Assembly: GCF_014356525.2 (NCBI RefSeq)
Contig: NC_052507.1
Span: 3,398,509-3,462,508 of the forward strand
Reading direction: 5' to 3'
Length of the DNA stretch: 64,000 bases
DNA from: Nilaparvata lugens
Lineage: Eukaryota; Arthropoda; Insecta; Hemiptera; Delphacidae
The notes under the pieces: generated by a model
The model's input: only the letters and a program-made list of their open reading frames with translations
Told to the model about the DNA's origin: nothing
Databases searched by the model: none
Part shown: positions 43,761-55,216 of the stretch, piece by piece
Layout of the letters: every line of letters begins with the position of its first letter
Position numbering within the stretch: position 1 is the first letter of the stretch
Program-made: the position numbers and the translations under genes

Positions 43761-43907
43761 GGATCCGTACACAACAGTGACAGTAAATATATAATTTGCA
43801 TGAGTTCTTATTGGACTGTTTCCACTCAGCCCGGCCGAGCTAGTATGAATAACCCCATAAGAACTTATGGGAATTATATTTTCACTGTCACTGTTGTGTA
43901 CGGATCC
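43761..43907. mobile_element. Foldback element 'GGATCCGTACACAACAGTG'
   Basis: 147 bp with arms 'GGATCCGTACACAACAGTGA' and the mirrored 'CACTGTTGTGTACGGATCC'. A diverged half-copy lies near 53130-53225. Confidence 0.85.
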
Positions 43908-44036
43908 ACTTGTAAATAGTAGGCTACCTTTTATTATCTCTGATTTCTAGTTTTGTCCGGTCTAGTTTGGTTTTTGTGTACGGATTATATTGTGTATATA
44001 GTAGGCTACCTTTCAGTTATTTTTTTCGTTCATTAA

Positions 44037-44415
44037 AGGCCGTTTGCACAGTCAACGCTTGAACTGAATTTGATCAGCTGGTGGCTTAAACTAAAAATGA
44101 ACCACATTTTAACGAACGAGCAAAGACCTTAAAGAGATATAGACCCACAATGCCTATGCCTTCCCAATGATAGCTCTTACTTGAAATTGAAGGCCGCCAT
44201 TGGCGTATTTTAGCACGAGATATTATATATTATTTATTTGTAATACAATAGATCACAAAGGCATCGGTATGTAATAATCTTATGGGTTGCCCCCTCAATG
44301 GCGGATTTCAATTCCAAGTACGACACTAGCGCTGCATGTGAGTCTATGCATCTTTAAGGTCTTTGCGAACGAGAATTGGATTTAATCCAGTCTAAAATGA
44401 AATTTAGTTTAAACT
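44037..44415. mobile_element. Harbinger-like MITE 'GGCCGTTTGCACAG' carrying a nested hAT
   Basis: The left terminus 'GGCCGTTTGCACAGTCAA' and interior match the intact 150-bp copy at 48482-48631. It is interrupted by the 44121-44365 element. The right terminus is degraded. Confidence 0.75.
44121..44365. mobile_element. hAT-like MITE with 8-bp TSD
   Basis: A 245-bp element, ends CAAAGACCTTAAAGA and TCTTTAAGGTCTTTG, flanked by the exact 8-bp duplication CGAACGAG (44113-44120, 44366-44373). The empty site is visible in the related MITE at 48482-48631 (ACAAACGAGACTTG). An 8-bp TSD with CA-starting ends fits hAT. Confidence 0.88.
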
Positions 44416-45946
44416 CAACGTTAGTAGACAAAAGGTTGATCACTCACAGGTGTATGATTCAAAGTGGTGGGGGGAACGCCAGCGTGACGTCACGTGTAGT
44501 AAAAATGTGATAGAGTAACCATACTGAGCATACAGTTTATTCTCTGTATCTTCAAATATATCGTCGTTTAATCTCCTCAAGATTGACCTAGAACTTTAAA
44601 ATTCTCCATACTTATAGCGAATGAATCACCGATCTAATGATGTTGTTAAATATTTCAAGTTCATTCAACTTTTATGAATAAAATGAAGTCGAAAGTTTTT
44701 CATGAATCTAAAAACGTGACACGAAAAAGTTAATAAGCTAGAAAAGCGTTAGTAGACAATGTTATACTATTATAATTTCAGATTAACCCTTAAAAAATCT
44801 TGATAAACCAATGCATCGCAATAAACCGATCCCGATAAATTCCATGTATTTCATTCATTGTAAATGCACTGAACACATGCTGGTATCGAGCACATGTTCT
44901 ACGAGAATCAAAATATCATAATAAATATTCACAAGCTGATGTATAGCCAAACTACAAAATATAAACACGACCTAGAAGATGAAGAAACTTTAAGGGTTTG
45001 AAAGGGAAGGTTGAGAGATGGGGTTTTTGCTTTTATATGGCAAAATACTTGTATTATTCAAATGTTTTGATAATTATTGTAAAGCAGAAACAGAAATCTT
45101 GCATATCAGAAAATGTTTGTGTTATATAATTTGACTATACGTCACCATATGATTTTCAAGAATGCGATATTCTGCCTACTCTGTACTACAGCCTACGTCA
45201 CGGCTGCAGTTCCCCCACTCCAATTGCATTTCAACTGAAATACTATAGATGAGTGACCAACCTTCTGTCTACTAACTTTGGGTGGTACTATCCTTTCCTA
45301 GGTCTACAACGATACAAAAAGTATGTTTTTGACAGTGTAGAAATATAATTAATTAATGCAAAGAATCGGCATCGCTATTCTCCTATCTTTATCCACTGTC
45401 ATTATAACGTGGACCTCACTTTGGAGAATTGTGTTCTGTTTTGTCATCATAGACAATTTAATCGATTAGATCAACATAATCTGATTTGTTGACATGACAT
45501 GATAATCCTCCTAAACTCGAGTATATCATAATTTTCAAAGTTGATCATTATTTGACAATTTTAAGTGATTAGTGAGTGTTATTTTGTTATTCAATTTGGT
45601 TTGTATATAATCTAAATTATATATTTTTTTGTTTTCAAATGTTTTAATTGAAAATTGAACCGCAATTCAAGCGTATGGAACATAACCTACTTTCTGGACT
45701 ATTTATAGTGTATAAATCAAAATTCGATATCAAAAGGATAAATTCATCCTTGGCTGAAACAGCTGAGACTTTCGTCGTCTGTTGATAGTAAAAAGTGAGC
45801 GAGTGATTTTGTGGTAAATCAAAATATCGCATCCCCGAAATTCATAAGCTGACGTATAGCAAGCTGTAAAATAAAATATAAACACGATCATTTTAGAGGA
45901 TTGTGTTCTGTTTATTAATAAATAAAAATAACGAGCAAAGCTCGGT
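44416..45946. other. TE-derived spacer without recognisable gene
   Basis: Contains a degraded terminus of the TATAGTGAGGTCCACG family near 45400-45420 and LINE-like tail sequence near 45540-45720. It also holds a reverse relative of the 4613-4990 repeat at about 45710-45957. No coding exon is recognised. Confidence 0.5.
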
Positions 45947-47430
45947 GCCCCGATATTTTTCTACCTTAACCAACAATGAGAACAAACCAAGGATTAACTT
46001 ATTCAAAACAACTGAATATTTTCCATATTATATTTATTAACAAAAGTATTTTGATTTTTACAAAATCAACAACAGTTTGACAACAAACATACAATAATCA
46101 CATACAACATTATTCATTTATAGAGTATAAAGTTTCATAGTTTATCCGAGACGAAAGATTTGACAGATTTCCCAATAGAATACAAAGTACACTGAAATTC
46201 AGCTGTGGTTTTTATACTGAAAAGCTTAACTAGTAGGTAGGTGGTGAGTCTAGAACATTCCATAAATAAACTGAAGTACAGGTGGCCCATACGTCATTTA
46301 TTCATTTACTCATTTATTTATCATTCACAATCAACTTAAGGACAAATAAACATAATACATTATAACGGGAACCTCACTATAGTAAGCTAATACAGGATCA
46401 TCAGAAAAATGCGGTAATTTTGATGAAATTCAAATTCTCATGAGAATGATATTAAGCTAAATAATACAGATTAGGGATGGGTATCGGAGGACAAAACATC
46501 GATGTTTTTTCACCTTAACATCGATGTTTTCAAACATCGATGTTTTCAAACATCGATGTTTTTAAACATTGATGTATCGCCGCCCTACGGTTTTGCGGAT
46601 GATACTATGAAGACTCAAGTATAATATTATGTCCTTAGAGTGACTCAGATAGTGAAAATCAATTTCATTTTTTATGTAAATAAAAAGAAAGGAACAGAGC
46701 TTTTGAAAAGTAGTTAACAATGACGAAATATTATTGATTGGCAGCTGCAGCCAAACTGAAAGTTTATAAATGTTTGTAGGTAATCAGATTTGACGTTTAG
46801 TAACGGAAATTGATTAAAAAAGAAAATCCAATATTCTTAAATATTGTTTTATAGATTTGAATTCTTGTTTGATATAAAACGAATTAAGACGGTATTCTAT
46901 AGTCCAAATTTTGTGAAGAGAATAAAGTTGAACTATTAATATTACTTTTTTTATTAAATGGATGAAAAGAATGATCAAAGCTCGGTGCCCCGATATTTTT
47001 CTACCTTAACCAACAATGAGAACAAACCAAGGATTAACTTATTCAAAACAACTGAATATTTTCCATATTATATTTATTAACAAAAGTATTTTGATTTTTA
47101 CAAAATCAACAACAGTTCGACAACAACCATACAATAATCACATACAACATTATTCATTTATAGAGTATAAAGTTTCATAGTTTATCCGAGACGAAAGATT
47201 TGACAGATTTCCCAATAGAATACAAAGTACACTGAAATTCAGCTGTGGTTTTTATACTGAAAAGCTTAACTAGTAGATAGGTGGAGAGTCTAGAACATTC
47301 CATAAATAAACTGAAGTACAGGGTGGCCCATACGTCATTTATTCATTTACTCATTTATTTATCATTCACAATCAACTTAAGGACAAATAAACATAATACA
47401 TTATAAGGTGAACCTCACTATAGTAAGCTT
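45947..47430. repeat. 1.03-kb tandem duplication
   Basis: About 460 bp starting 'GCTCGGTGCCCCGATATTTT' at 45939 recurs at 46979 with only a few substitutions. The repeat period is about 1,030-1,040 bp. It may hold a minus-strand 3' end (TTTATT at 46032, i.e. AATAAA on the minus strand), but no ORF. Confidence 0.85.
46494..46575. repeat. Short palindromic tandem 'AAACATCGATGTTTT'
   Basis: Five near-identical copies of the self-complementary AAACATCGATGTTT in 80 bp, unique to the first unit of the surrounding duplication. It resembles termini of some insect DNA transposons, but no partner end is seen. Confidence 0.7.
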
Positions 47431-47719
47431 CATCAGAAAATTGTCTCATTTTGACAAAATATGAGAGATACAGTATCAGAATAATATCTGAATCATCGGT
47501 ATACATTAATTTCAGAAAATTGAAATTTAATTTGAGAATTCTCAAGGGATTGAGACCAACTGCTAGGAAGTTGACTAATACAGATTTCCCTGGTAGTTCA
47601 ATTCCTTCAGCAAAGCACAGATCACCTATGCCAAAAATATGAACAAAAGTAAATCACTATCATCAGAAAATTATACAATACATTGTCTAGTTATTACAAG
47701 TTGAACCAAGATATTAAGA

Positions 47720-47866
47720 TCCAGTTGCACAATAGCCAGTTAAGTTTTAATTAATTGCCAGGAGAATCAATCAAAGAAGACTTTTTTGAAACGAAAGCTT
47801 CTCTTGTTGGTTGTTGTGACATTTAATCACGGTTAAAATTTAACAGGCTTCTGTGCAACCGAGCAT
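47720..47866. mobile_element. Foldback MITE 'GCCGGTTGCACAA' family, diverged
   Basis: 'GATCCAGTTGCACAATAGCC' to 'GGCTTCTGTGCAACCGAGC', with arms around 47768 and 47812. Confidence 0.7.
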
Positions 47867-48059
47867 AGACTAGCTTCTTGCTGTATAGGCCTATGTATGA
47901 TCTATATACAAAGAAATATTTCTTCATCAATTTTTTGTACTCGAAAGTTTTTCCATTAATGATTCTTCATCCTCAAAGTTCATAGTACGCATATAATTAT
48001 CCATTGATTAATTACATTACAAGCCATTGGGTAAGAATCAAATACCATCATCTAATTAA

Positions 48060-48173
48060 CCTTCCGGTAGTCGCACCCTACTCCATCACACGAGCAGTCG
48101 CGTGTTGTATTTTGTACAACATCCAATTTTCCAAGTGTTATGTACTTTTTACAACAGCGCGACTGCCGGAAGG
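48060..48173. mobile_element. Short piggyBac-like MITE with perfect TTAA TSD
   Basis: 114 bp between TTAA (48056-48059) and TTAA (48174-48177). Ends are CCTTCCGGTAGTCGC and GCGACTGCCGGAAGG. It is a deletion derivative of the 484-bp element at 21758-22241. Confidence 0.9.
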
Positions 48174-48481
48174 TTAACAATAAGACCACACCAGAGATCA
48201 TACTTTCAATACAAACTATACAAACCCATTGTTATTGTTTTGTTTACTAACATACAAGCAAATCAATAAATAATCTACACGTATACCCTCAATCATACAT
48301 ATTCACCCAATTGCACATGAGACTATCGTGCTACAATAAAAATTAAAAATCAATGCATCTTTTCAACAAGGTATTTTAATAGAGATACTTGAATGATCGA
48401 TTATAGAAAATAGCAAGTATTCTTGTTGACAAAGCGAAGTGAGGTCTAAGATTCAAGTCAACGGTTTGGTATTTCCCTTAA

Positions 48482-48631
48482 GGGCCGTTTGCACAGTCAA
48501 AGCTCTAACTCAATTCAATCAGCTGGTGGCTTAAACCCAAAATGAAACACATTATAACAAACGAGACTTGATACGGATTTAATCCAGTTTAACATGAAAT
48601 TTAGTTTAAACTGTCACTGTGCAAACGGCCC
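48482..48631. mobile_element. Harbinger-like MITE 'GGGCCGTTTGCACAG', TAA TSD
   Basis: 150 bp with ends GGGCCGTTTGCACAGTCA and the inverse 'CTGTGCAAACGGCCC', flanked by TAA (48479-48481, 48632-48634). The uninterrupted site appears in the copy near 3798 ('CTCTTAATGTTC'). Confidence 0.9.
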
Positions 48632-48814
48632 TAAATGTTTATATGTTGCGCATTTACGGCGAAACGCGGTAATAGATTTTCATGAAATTTGACAGGTATG
48701 TTCCTTTTTTAATTGCGCGTCGACGTATATACAAGGTTTTTGGAAATTTTGCATTTCAAGGATAATATAAAAGGGAAAAAGAGCCTCCTTCATACGCCAA
48801 TGTTAAAGTAAAAA

Positions 48815-49475
48815 TCTGGTGTGGCCACTCACACAACTTTCCTTGCCGTTATGAAAATTGATCACCTGACGCTAGTGTGCACGCGCATCTCAAGTCTACT
48901 TATAAACAAAGATCTGAGCCAGCTGGTGACAGGGCAATAACACTGGAGACACACATGAGGTCTGCTATCTCTTCATAGTGAATCATTTAATAGAATCAAC
49001 AATAATTTGCAATTGAATGATCACATTTTCTCAAATTTCAAGCTTATTTTCAAATTTAGGTGAAAATGTTACTGAACATTAATTGTAGAGATTTTCATGC
49101 TCAATCTTTTCCAACTGGATTTTTTTGTTTAAATTGTACCTAAAGCCTGATAATTGGGAATCTAAAATCAAACTTTGCATAGATGGGGCGGAGCTCCTGA
49201 AATTTTTACAGATATGGGACTTGTGGCAGTTGATAGAGCTTATCAATAACCTCTCTAGGTATGAATTCGATCAAAATCGTTGGAGCCATTTTCGAGACAA
49301 TCGCGAAAAACCCTGTTTTTGACAACAGTTTCGCAATTTTAGCCGCCATCTTGAATTGGATTTGTTCGAAATTGTTCGTGTCGGATCCTTATAGTGAAAG
49401 GACCTTAAGTTCCAAATTTCAAGTCATTCCGTTAATTGGGAGATGAGATATCGTGTACACAGACGCACATACACT

Positions 49476-49522
<47 letters not shown>

Positions 49523-49653
49523 ACAGACCAATACCCAAAAACCAGTTTTTTGGACTCAGGGGACTTTGAAACGTATAGAAATTTAGAAATTGGGGTACCT
49601 TTTTTTTCGGAAAGCAATACTTTCCTTACCTATGGTAATAGGACAAGGAAAGT
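48815..49653 (+). mobile_element. CA-core repeat family, complete copy D (Helentron/HINE-like)
   Basis: Same termini as copies B and C, with the shortest pure CA core (about 49479-49520). Flanked by AAAAA on both sides. Confidence 0.75.
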
Positions 49654-49935
49654 AAAAAGAAGCCTCCTTCATACGCCAATGTTAAAGTAAAAATCAGACT
49701 ATAGAATTATTATTATTATTTATCATAAATCAGCTGACAAGTGATTACACAGATGTGTGGAGAAGCCAGTCTATTGCTGTATTTCCATATTAAGGTCTAT
49801 AGTTTCAATCAGGTACTTGTGGATGAGAATACTGCGTGAGGTCTACTGTTCACAGAACTACAAGTAATATTTTCTAACACAAAGTACAATTTAGAAGTAT
49901 AAAGCTACAAGTGTGTTAGTTATTTTCTACTTGCA

Positions 49936-50330
49936 GGTAACCCGTGCTTCGCAAGGGTCTTATTGAAAACTTGACCTACTGATATCTTGAAGAATTTTAA
50001 ATAGGCCTATAACCATCCTCGGTAGATTGAGAATCTATATGAAAAAAATCAAGTTAATCAGTCCAGTAGTTCAGACGCGATGATGCATCATTCGTGATTT
50101 CCTATCCCGTACGTGTATAAGCACTACCTCCGTAAACAAAGCCATAAAGCATTCTGGTGACGTCAGCACAGGTAGGGCTCCTACACCAATAAAAATTTGT
50201 TGATTTCAGCTGATCTATTATCAACACTAGAAGTGGGTTATTGATGTAGGAGCCCTACCTGTGCTGACGTCACCAGAATGCACTATGGTTACGGAGGTAG
50301 TAGCCAATTCTTCCCTTTACTAGCAGTTAT
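49936..50330 (+). repeat. Non-LTR-like module interrupted by a foldback
   Basis: Copy of the 15369-type unit ('GCAGGTAACCCGTGCTTCGC'). It is interrupted at 'GTATAAGC' by the element at 50123-50301 and then resumes 'CCAATTC'. Confidence 0.75.
50123..50301. mobile_element. Foldback MITE with 3-bp AGC TSD
   Basis: 179 bp with long arms 'ACTACCTCCGTAAAC' and the inverse 'TACGGAGGTAGT', plus mirrored 'TGGTGACGTCAGCACAGG'. Flanked by AGC (50120-50122, 50302-50304). Empty sites reading GTGTATAAGCCAATTC exist at 15578 and 15800. Confidence 0.85.
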
Positions 50331-51009
50331 GTGAACAGTAGACCTAGCGCTCAGTAAGTTACATTGACTTGTTATTATGTTTTCTGAAAAATAAATAAAT
50401 AATTTATCAATGTCTAGAAAAAATCCTAAATAAACATAGAGCTTTCTGTCCTATCGTACCGTGACGTGTCGTCCCGGAATGTGAGTGTGAGCGCTGTTAT
50501 CAGGTCTGGCTGCAACTGTCTACAACGTTGATGGAAAGATACATTTTCAAGATGTTCGATGTTTTTGAACGGGTAGTATTATAGTCAACTGTCTAACGTT
50601 GATGGAAAGATACATTTTCAAGATGTTCGATGTTTTTGAACGGGTAGTATTATAGTCAACTGTCTAACGTTGATGGAAAGATACATTTTCAAGATGTTCG
50701 ATGTTTTTGAACGGGTATTATTATAGTCCACTAAACAGCTGGTTTATGATGAATAATTCTATAGTCTGATTTTTACTCTAATATTGACGTATGAAGGAGG
50801 CTCCTTTTTCCTTTTATATTATCCTTGAAATTCAAAATTTCTAAAAACCTTGTATATACGTCGACGCGCAATTTAAAAAGGAACATACCTGTCAAATTTC
50901 ATGAAAATCTATTACAGCGTTTCGCCGTAAATGCGCAACATATAAACATTTAAACACTAAGAGAAATGCCAAAACGTCGACTTGAATCTTAGACCTTACT
51001 TAGCTCGGT
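50320..51009 (-). repeat. CTAG-ended repeat, reverse copy with internal triplication
   Basis: Reverse-complement copy. A unit of about 69 bp containing 'GTTGATGGAAAGATACATTT' is present three times in tandem (about 50513-50720), whereas the copy at 3742-4298 has one. Confidence 0.85.
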
Positions 51010-51688
51010 GAATTAAATATTGTAGATAAATATTTTCAAAAACAAAGTTTAATTGAAAAATATTAGGCTACAAGGGATCTAGTTATTCACCATAATTGAT
51101 CACCCTATAAATATTTGTTTTACACAACATCCTTCGAACTATTTAGAGTCATTTTCAATAGTAAATGAACAATGTAAAAATTAATTTTTATTGCAGACAC
51201 AATTAGCTCTAAATTGCAAATTATTTATCGTGCCACATATTTCAAGTCAATCATTTAACACCTTCCTTGATAAGACATAAAGCATTACAAGAAAAACACT
51301 AGAAAACTAGGTGACAATTTTCAGCATTTATACAAATTTAGATTATTTCCGAATATAACTCAAATACAGTTCTTTGGCACAGTAATACGTATAATTCTGA
51401 TAAATTTATTCATTAATATCCATTTGATATCTATGCTATGAAAGCGAAATTTCTTGTACAATTCGTATCGAACGTTCTGTAATGTTATAAAGTATTATTA
51501 TCAAAGATCATTTTAGAATAGTATCGTCAAAACTGAATAAAAAGACTAGAAGTTTTCTAACCACATATTTATTGAACAACTTCTAGACTTTTTATTCAGT
51601 CAGGATAACTACTATATCACTTAACAACTACTCAGAAAGTATCGTCAATTTTAAGGTACTCCTAATTTCTATCTGTTTTGCCTTACAA
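51010..51688. other. Spacer with a 75-bp hairpin
   Basis: AT-rich. The only structure noted is the hairpin at 51528-51602 ('ACTGAATAAAAAGACTAGAA' mirrored by 'TTCTAGACTTTTTATTCAGT'). No coding signal. Confidence 0.55.
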
Positions 51689-52050
51689 ACGTTTTAGGGC
51701 TGGTTTCCGAGCTCGGGATTTGGCTAAGTCCTAGACTTGAAACAGCTGGAGTCAGAAAATTAGCTTTCCAAAACGGGGCGTAGTTGCAGTTTTTATTTTC
51801 TCATTTCTATAATTTGAAACGTTTTCCTTGACGAAATTAAACATTTCTAAATAACTCAAAATAGCTGAAACTTTACACTATTTTCTCTTTATTTTATTTT
51901 GTGTTTAATTTTCTAGTATTTTGAAATTTAATTCAAACGTGACTATGACAATGACTGCGACTACGCCCCGTTTTGGAAAGCCAATTTTCTTACTCCAGCT
52001 GTTTAAAGTCCAGAGCTTAGCTAAATCCCGAGCTCGGTAACCGGCCCATG
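51689..52050. mobile_element. Long-TIR foldback element, intact
   Basis: About 360 bp with arms of roughly 110 bp: 'GGGCTGGTTTCCGAGCTCGG' on the left, its inverse near 52028-52047 on the right, with mirrored 'CCAAAACGGGGCGTAGT'. This is the intact relative of the interrupted copy at 4517-5717. Confidence 0.85.
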
Positions 52051-52061
52051 AAAGTTCAAGG

Positions 52062-52271
52062 CCGGTTGCACAAAAGCCTGTTGAATTTTAATCATGATTG
52101 AATGCTGCGAGAACTAATTAGATAAGGCTTTTCAGATTTTAATTCTTCTTCATCTTCATCTTCATCTACATCTACATCTACATCTCCATCTCCGTCTTCT
52201 TCTTCAAAAACTTCTTCTTCTTCCCTTGGCATTTAATCATGATTAAAATTTAACAGGCTTTGTGCAACCGG
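52062..52271. mobile_element. Foldback MITE 'GCCGGTTGCACAA' family with repeat expanded in the loop
   Basis: 'AGGCCGGTTGCACAAAAGCC' to 'GGCTTTGTGCAACCGGG'. The loop region carries a TTCATC/ACATCT/TTCTTC microsatellite (52143-52222) not found in other copies. Confidence 0.85.
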
Positions 52272-52578
52272 GAACAAGATTTACACAATAATTGAAGAAG
52301 AGAGAGATAACATATTCGTTGATAAGTACAGTGAAGAGGGAGATAAATAGATTCTTATCGTTACTGAAAGCTAAAACTATAATGATAAAAATATAACTTC
52401 AAAGATATGGAAAACATAACAGAGAAGAAAATGCATAAGTGAGAAAAAGAGGGAACATATTGCTATTATTGATTAGTTTCAGAAGATTTCAAACAATTTT
52501 TCTCATGAACATTTTATGATAGAGGGAGAACATTTATCTGATATAAATTCAATTCTTGAATTTTAAAAAACAAATTTG

Positions 52579-52710
52579 AAGTGAAAATACACTTACTTTT
52601 GTAGTGACGATCGTTTCAACCTGTTGTTGTTTATCATGAGAGTCTGATGATGACCAACAACAGGTCGAAACGATCGTCACTACAAAAGTAAGTGTATTTT
52701 CACTCCAAAA
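52579..52710. mobile_element. 130-bp hairpin element
   Basis: 'GTAGTGACGATCGTTTC' (52601) is mirrored by 'GAAACGATCGTCACTAC' (52667), extended on both sides by 'AAAATACACTTACTTTT'-type arms and inside by CAACCTGTTGTTG/CAACAACAGG. Confidence 0.8.
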
Positions 52711-53330
52711 GTGTTTTTAAATTCAAGTTTAATTTTAACAGTGAAAAAGTATGGATATACAACAGAGTAATTCAATTCTATCTAAATACATAGATGTTTA
52801 GCTCCAAGTTTGGGGAATAGAAATAAGAATTCTTGCAGAGAGAGATAGATGGATAAGAGTGAGCAAGAAGGGAGACAATTATTAATAACAAATAAAATTT
52901 TGAAAATTATTATCATTACAACAATATCACTGGTTCTATGAAAATAGCTCGACTAATACAATAATTATTATCATGAACTTGAAGAGATATCATTTTGAGA
53001 TTTTTGTCAAGGATGATACCCACATACATCCTAGACTTGTGCGTCTTTGGAGGTGATTTGAAACTCTTAAAACGGATTCCCCACATATCAGTATCAGGTT
53101 CAGTGAAAATATTCTTCTCATGTATTCTTATGGGACTATTCATACCGGCTCAGTCGGGCTGAGTGTGTATAGGCCCATTAGAATTAGTGTGAATTGTATT
53201 TTCACTGTAGCGACAACAGTATACACTAATACTGATATAATGAAATCTGATTCAAAAGCAAATAAATTTTATTTGAATTGAAATCCGCCTTTAAATATAC
53301 GTTATCAGAGCTGTTCTCAAGCAGACATCC
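52711..53330. other. Spacer with a decayed foldback half-copy
   Basis: 53110-53225 resembles one half of the 43761-43907 element ('ATTGTATTTTCACTGTAGC'). A 75-codon minus-strand frame at 52916-53143 is unrecognised; its 'GIILDKNLKM' run could come from an RT C-terminal region, but this is too weak to call. Confidence 0.4.
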
Positions 53331-54724
53331 TATAGTGAGGTCCACGTTATAATGGCAGTGGAGAAAGATAGAAGAACAACGTTGCCGATCCTCTGTATTT
53401 GCAATGCCTTCTATAGACGGTTGCTGATACAGGTTTATTGAAGTAATATTAACTGTTAATTCTGGTTTAAAATTATCAATCATATTTTATTACGCAAAAT
53501 GTTATATTTTGAATAACTTCATAATGAATTTTCATGATTAAAATGTTCCAGATGTTTTGATAAAACTCTCCTTGAAAAATTTAACAAAATATATTATTAA
53601 GTATAAAGACAATTTTTTCATGATAAATGAATCTCATTACAATTTTAGACCAAATACTATCAATAAATACGAAGTCTATTATGCAAATTCACTAGTTAGA
53701 GACAGTTGATATATTTAAGCAGCAAATTTATAAATATATTACCTTTTAATTTAACACATATAACTAGAGATACCAGTAATGATATAAAAAATTGGATAAT
53801 TGCAAACTATTTCACTTCAATAGAAAACCTTATTTAAATTAAAATTTATTGTATCCCTTATAATTTATTTACTTTTCTCTTTTCTTCATTCTCAGAAATG
53901 ACTCAATGATGAGGATTTTTTTTTTAATATTATTATACTATTTTCGATTTGCAACGGTCACCAGCGGGCAAAGTTTATTCTTTTGCTGGTGATTCCATAT
54001 ATAATACGTAAATTATATATACATACGTAAAGAGATATTTATGATTTTGTATTATTATTTTCTTATTTTTAAGTCAACACTTGTATTTTGTTTAAATTTA
54101 TTGTTCATCATATTTGATTTGCTCTTTATTTGTGATTGTTTTTTTAAATGGCGAAATAAATTATTTGATTTGATTTGATGTATACATGAGTATAATGGTG
54201 GTTTTGAGAGAAATTTTCAATATGTTTTGCAATTGTGAAGGAAGATCCTTGTTTGGATTCATATTTGGAAATCGATTAATCTGTTAATTAATGCAAAATT
54301 GTAGTAGATACATTTTTTGACTCAAAATTGTGTGCGAATTAACTTATCATTTACGTTACGTTAGTTACATAACCTTTAGACTGTGTATTCCAAATTGAGG
54401 CTTAAAGCAGTTATGGGCGAATGCCTGTTGTTTTTACCTGAATTCAATTTGCATATGCTTAAATAAATGAATATTTTGTTAATTAATTATTAATTCAAGG
54501 CTTAAAGCAGTTATGGGCGGCCTGTTGTTTTTACCTGAATTTCATTTGCATATGAATGAATAAATATTTTGTTAATTGATTATTAATTCTACATTGTTAA
54601 TAGACGATCTGGCAACAGAGCAAAGCGAGAAAGAGATAGCTCTACCAGCTTTGTTGAATGATAGACAAGGATAGCAATACCATTGCTAATTGAACACTGC
54701 CATTATAACGTGGACCTGACTATA
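53331..54724. mobile_element. TATAGTGAGGTCCACG MITE, split by insertions
   Basis: The left end 'TATAGTGAGGTCCACGTTAT' at 53331 and the right end (complement of the same, 54705-54724) are in inverted orientation. Their interior flanks match a complete element seen in the palindrome. About 1 kb at 53530-54580 is later insertion, including duplicated LINE-like tails ('GGCTTAAAGCAGTTATGGGC' at 54400 and 54500). Confidence 0.7.
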
Positions 54725-54762
54725 AGAACAATGAAAATAGAAGTTACAAAAATAAATTATTG

Positions 54763-55216
54763 TTCTCACAGGTAAGTCAGCTATAGTTCACAGTAGATTA
54801 ATTCTATATTCATTTTGTAAAGGATATAAAAATGATCTCTAAATAGCCTGACTGAACTAATAATTGAGCGGAAGAGTCTCAGTTCCTCTAGATTTCACTT
54901 AATCCACCCTATAAGGTTAGACGGACATAATCTATAAGGCTCTGTTAATGATTCAAATAATGAATGAGTGTTCTCCTGAGTAAGTCAGCTATAATGTACA
55001 GTAAATGAATTCTATATTCATGTAAAGGATATAAAAATGATCTCTAAATAGCCTGACTGAACTAATAATTGAGCGGAAGAGTCTCAGTTCCTCTAGATTT
55101 CACTTAATCCACCCTCTATAAGGTTAGACGGACATAACCTAAAAGGCTTTGTTCATAATTCAAGACGAACATAATCTATAAGGTTATGTTAATGATTCAA
55201 ATAAACAATTCAGATG
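54763..55216 (-). repeat. Alg12: Tandemly duplicated 3' UTR of ALG12
   Basis: Immediately downstream of the ALG12 stop, a unit of about 205 bp with 'TCTAAATAGCCTGACTGAAC' occurs near 54837 and 55042, nearly identical. No convincing proximal AATAAA on the minus strand was found, so the transcript end is not placed. Confidence 0.75.

Larger units (their letters stand above)
48425..49863 (+). repeat. CTAG-ended repeat, copy 3, with two nested elements
   Basis: The host repeat carries a Harbinger-like MITE (48482-48631) and a CA-core element (48815-49653). The segment with 'CTCCTTCATACGCCAATGTT' is present on both sides of the CA-core element. The 3' end has a mutated terminus (CTACAAG). Confidence 0.8.

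Noticed and set aside
52595..52690. Hammerhead ribozyme (CTGATGA...GAAAC, also a CTGAAGA...GAAAC at about 5013-5035)
   Set aside because: The conserved core strings occur, but stem II does not close properly next to CTGANGA in either case and stem I pairing at the expected cleavage position is absent. The match is best explained by the hairpin element itself.
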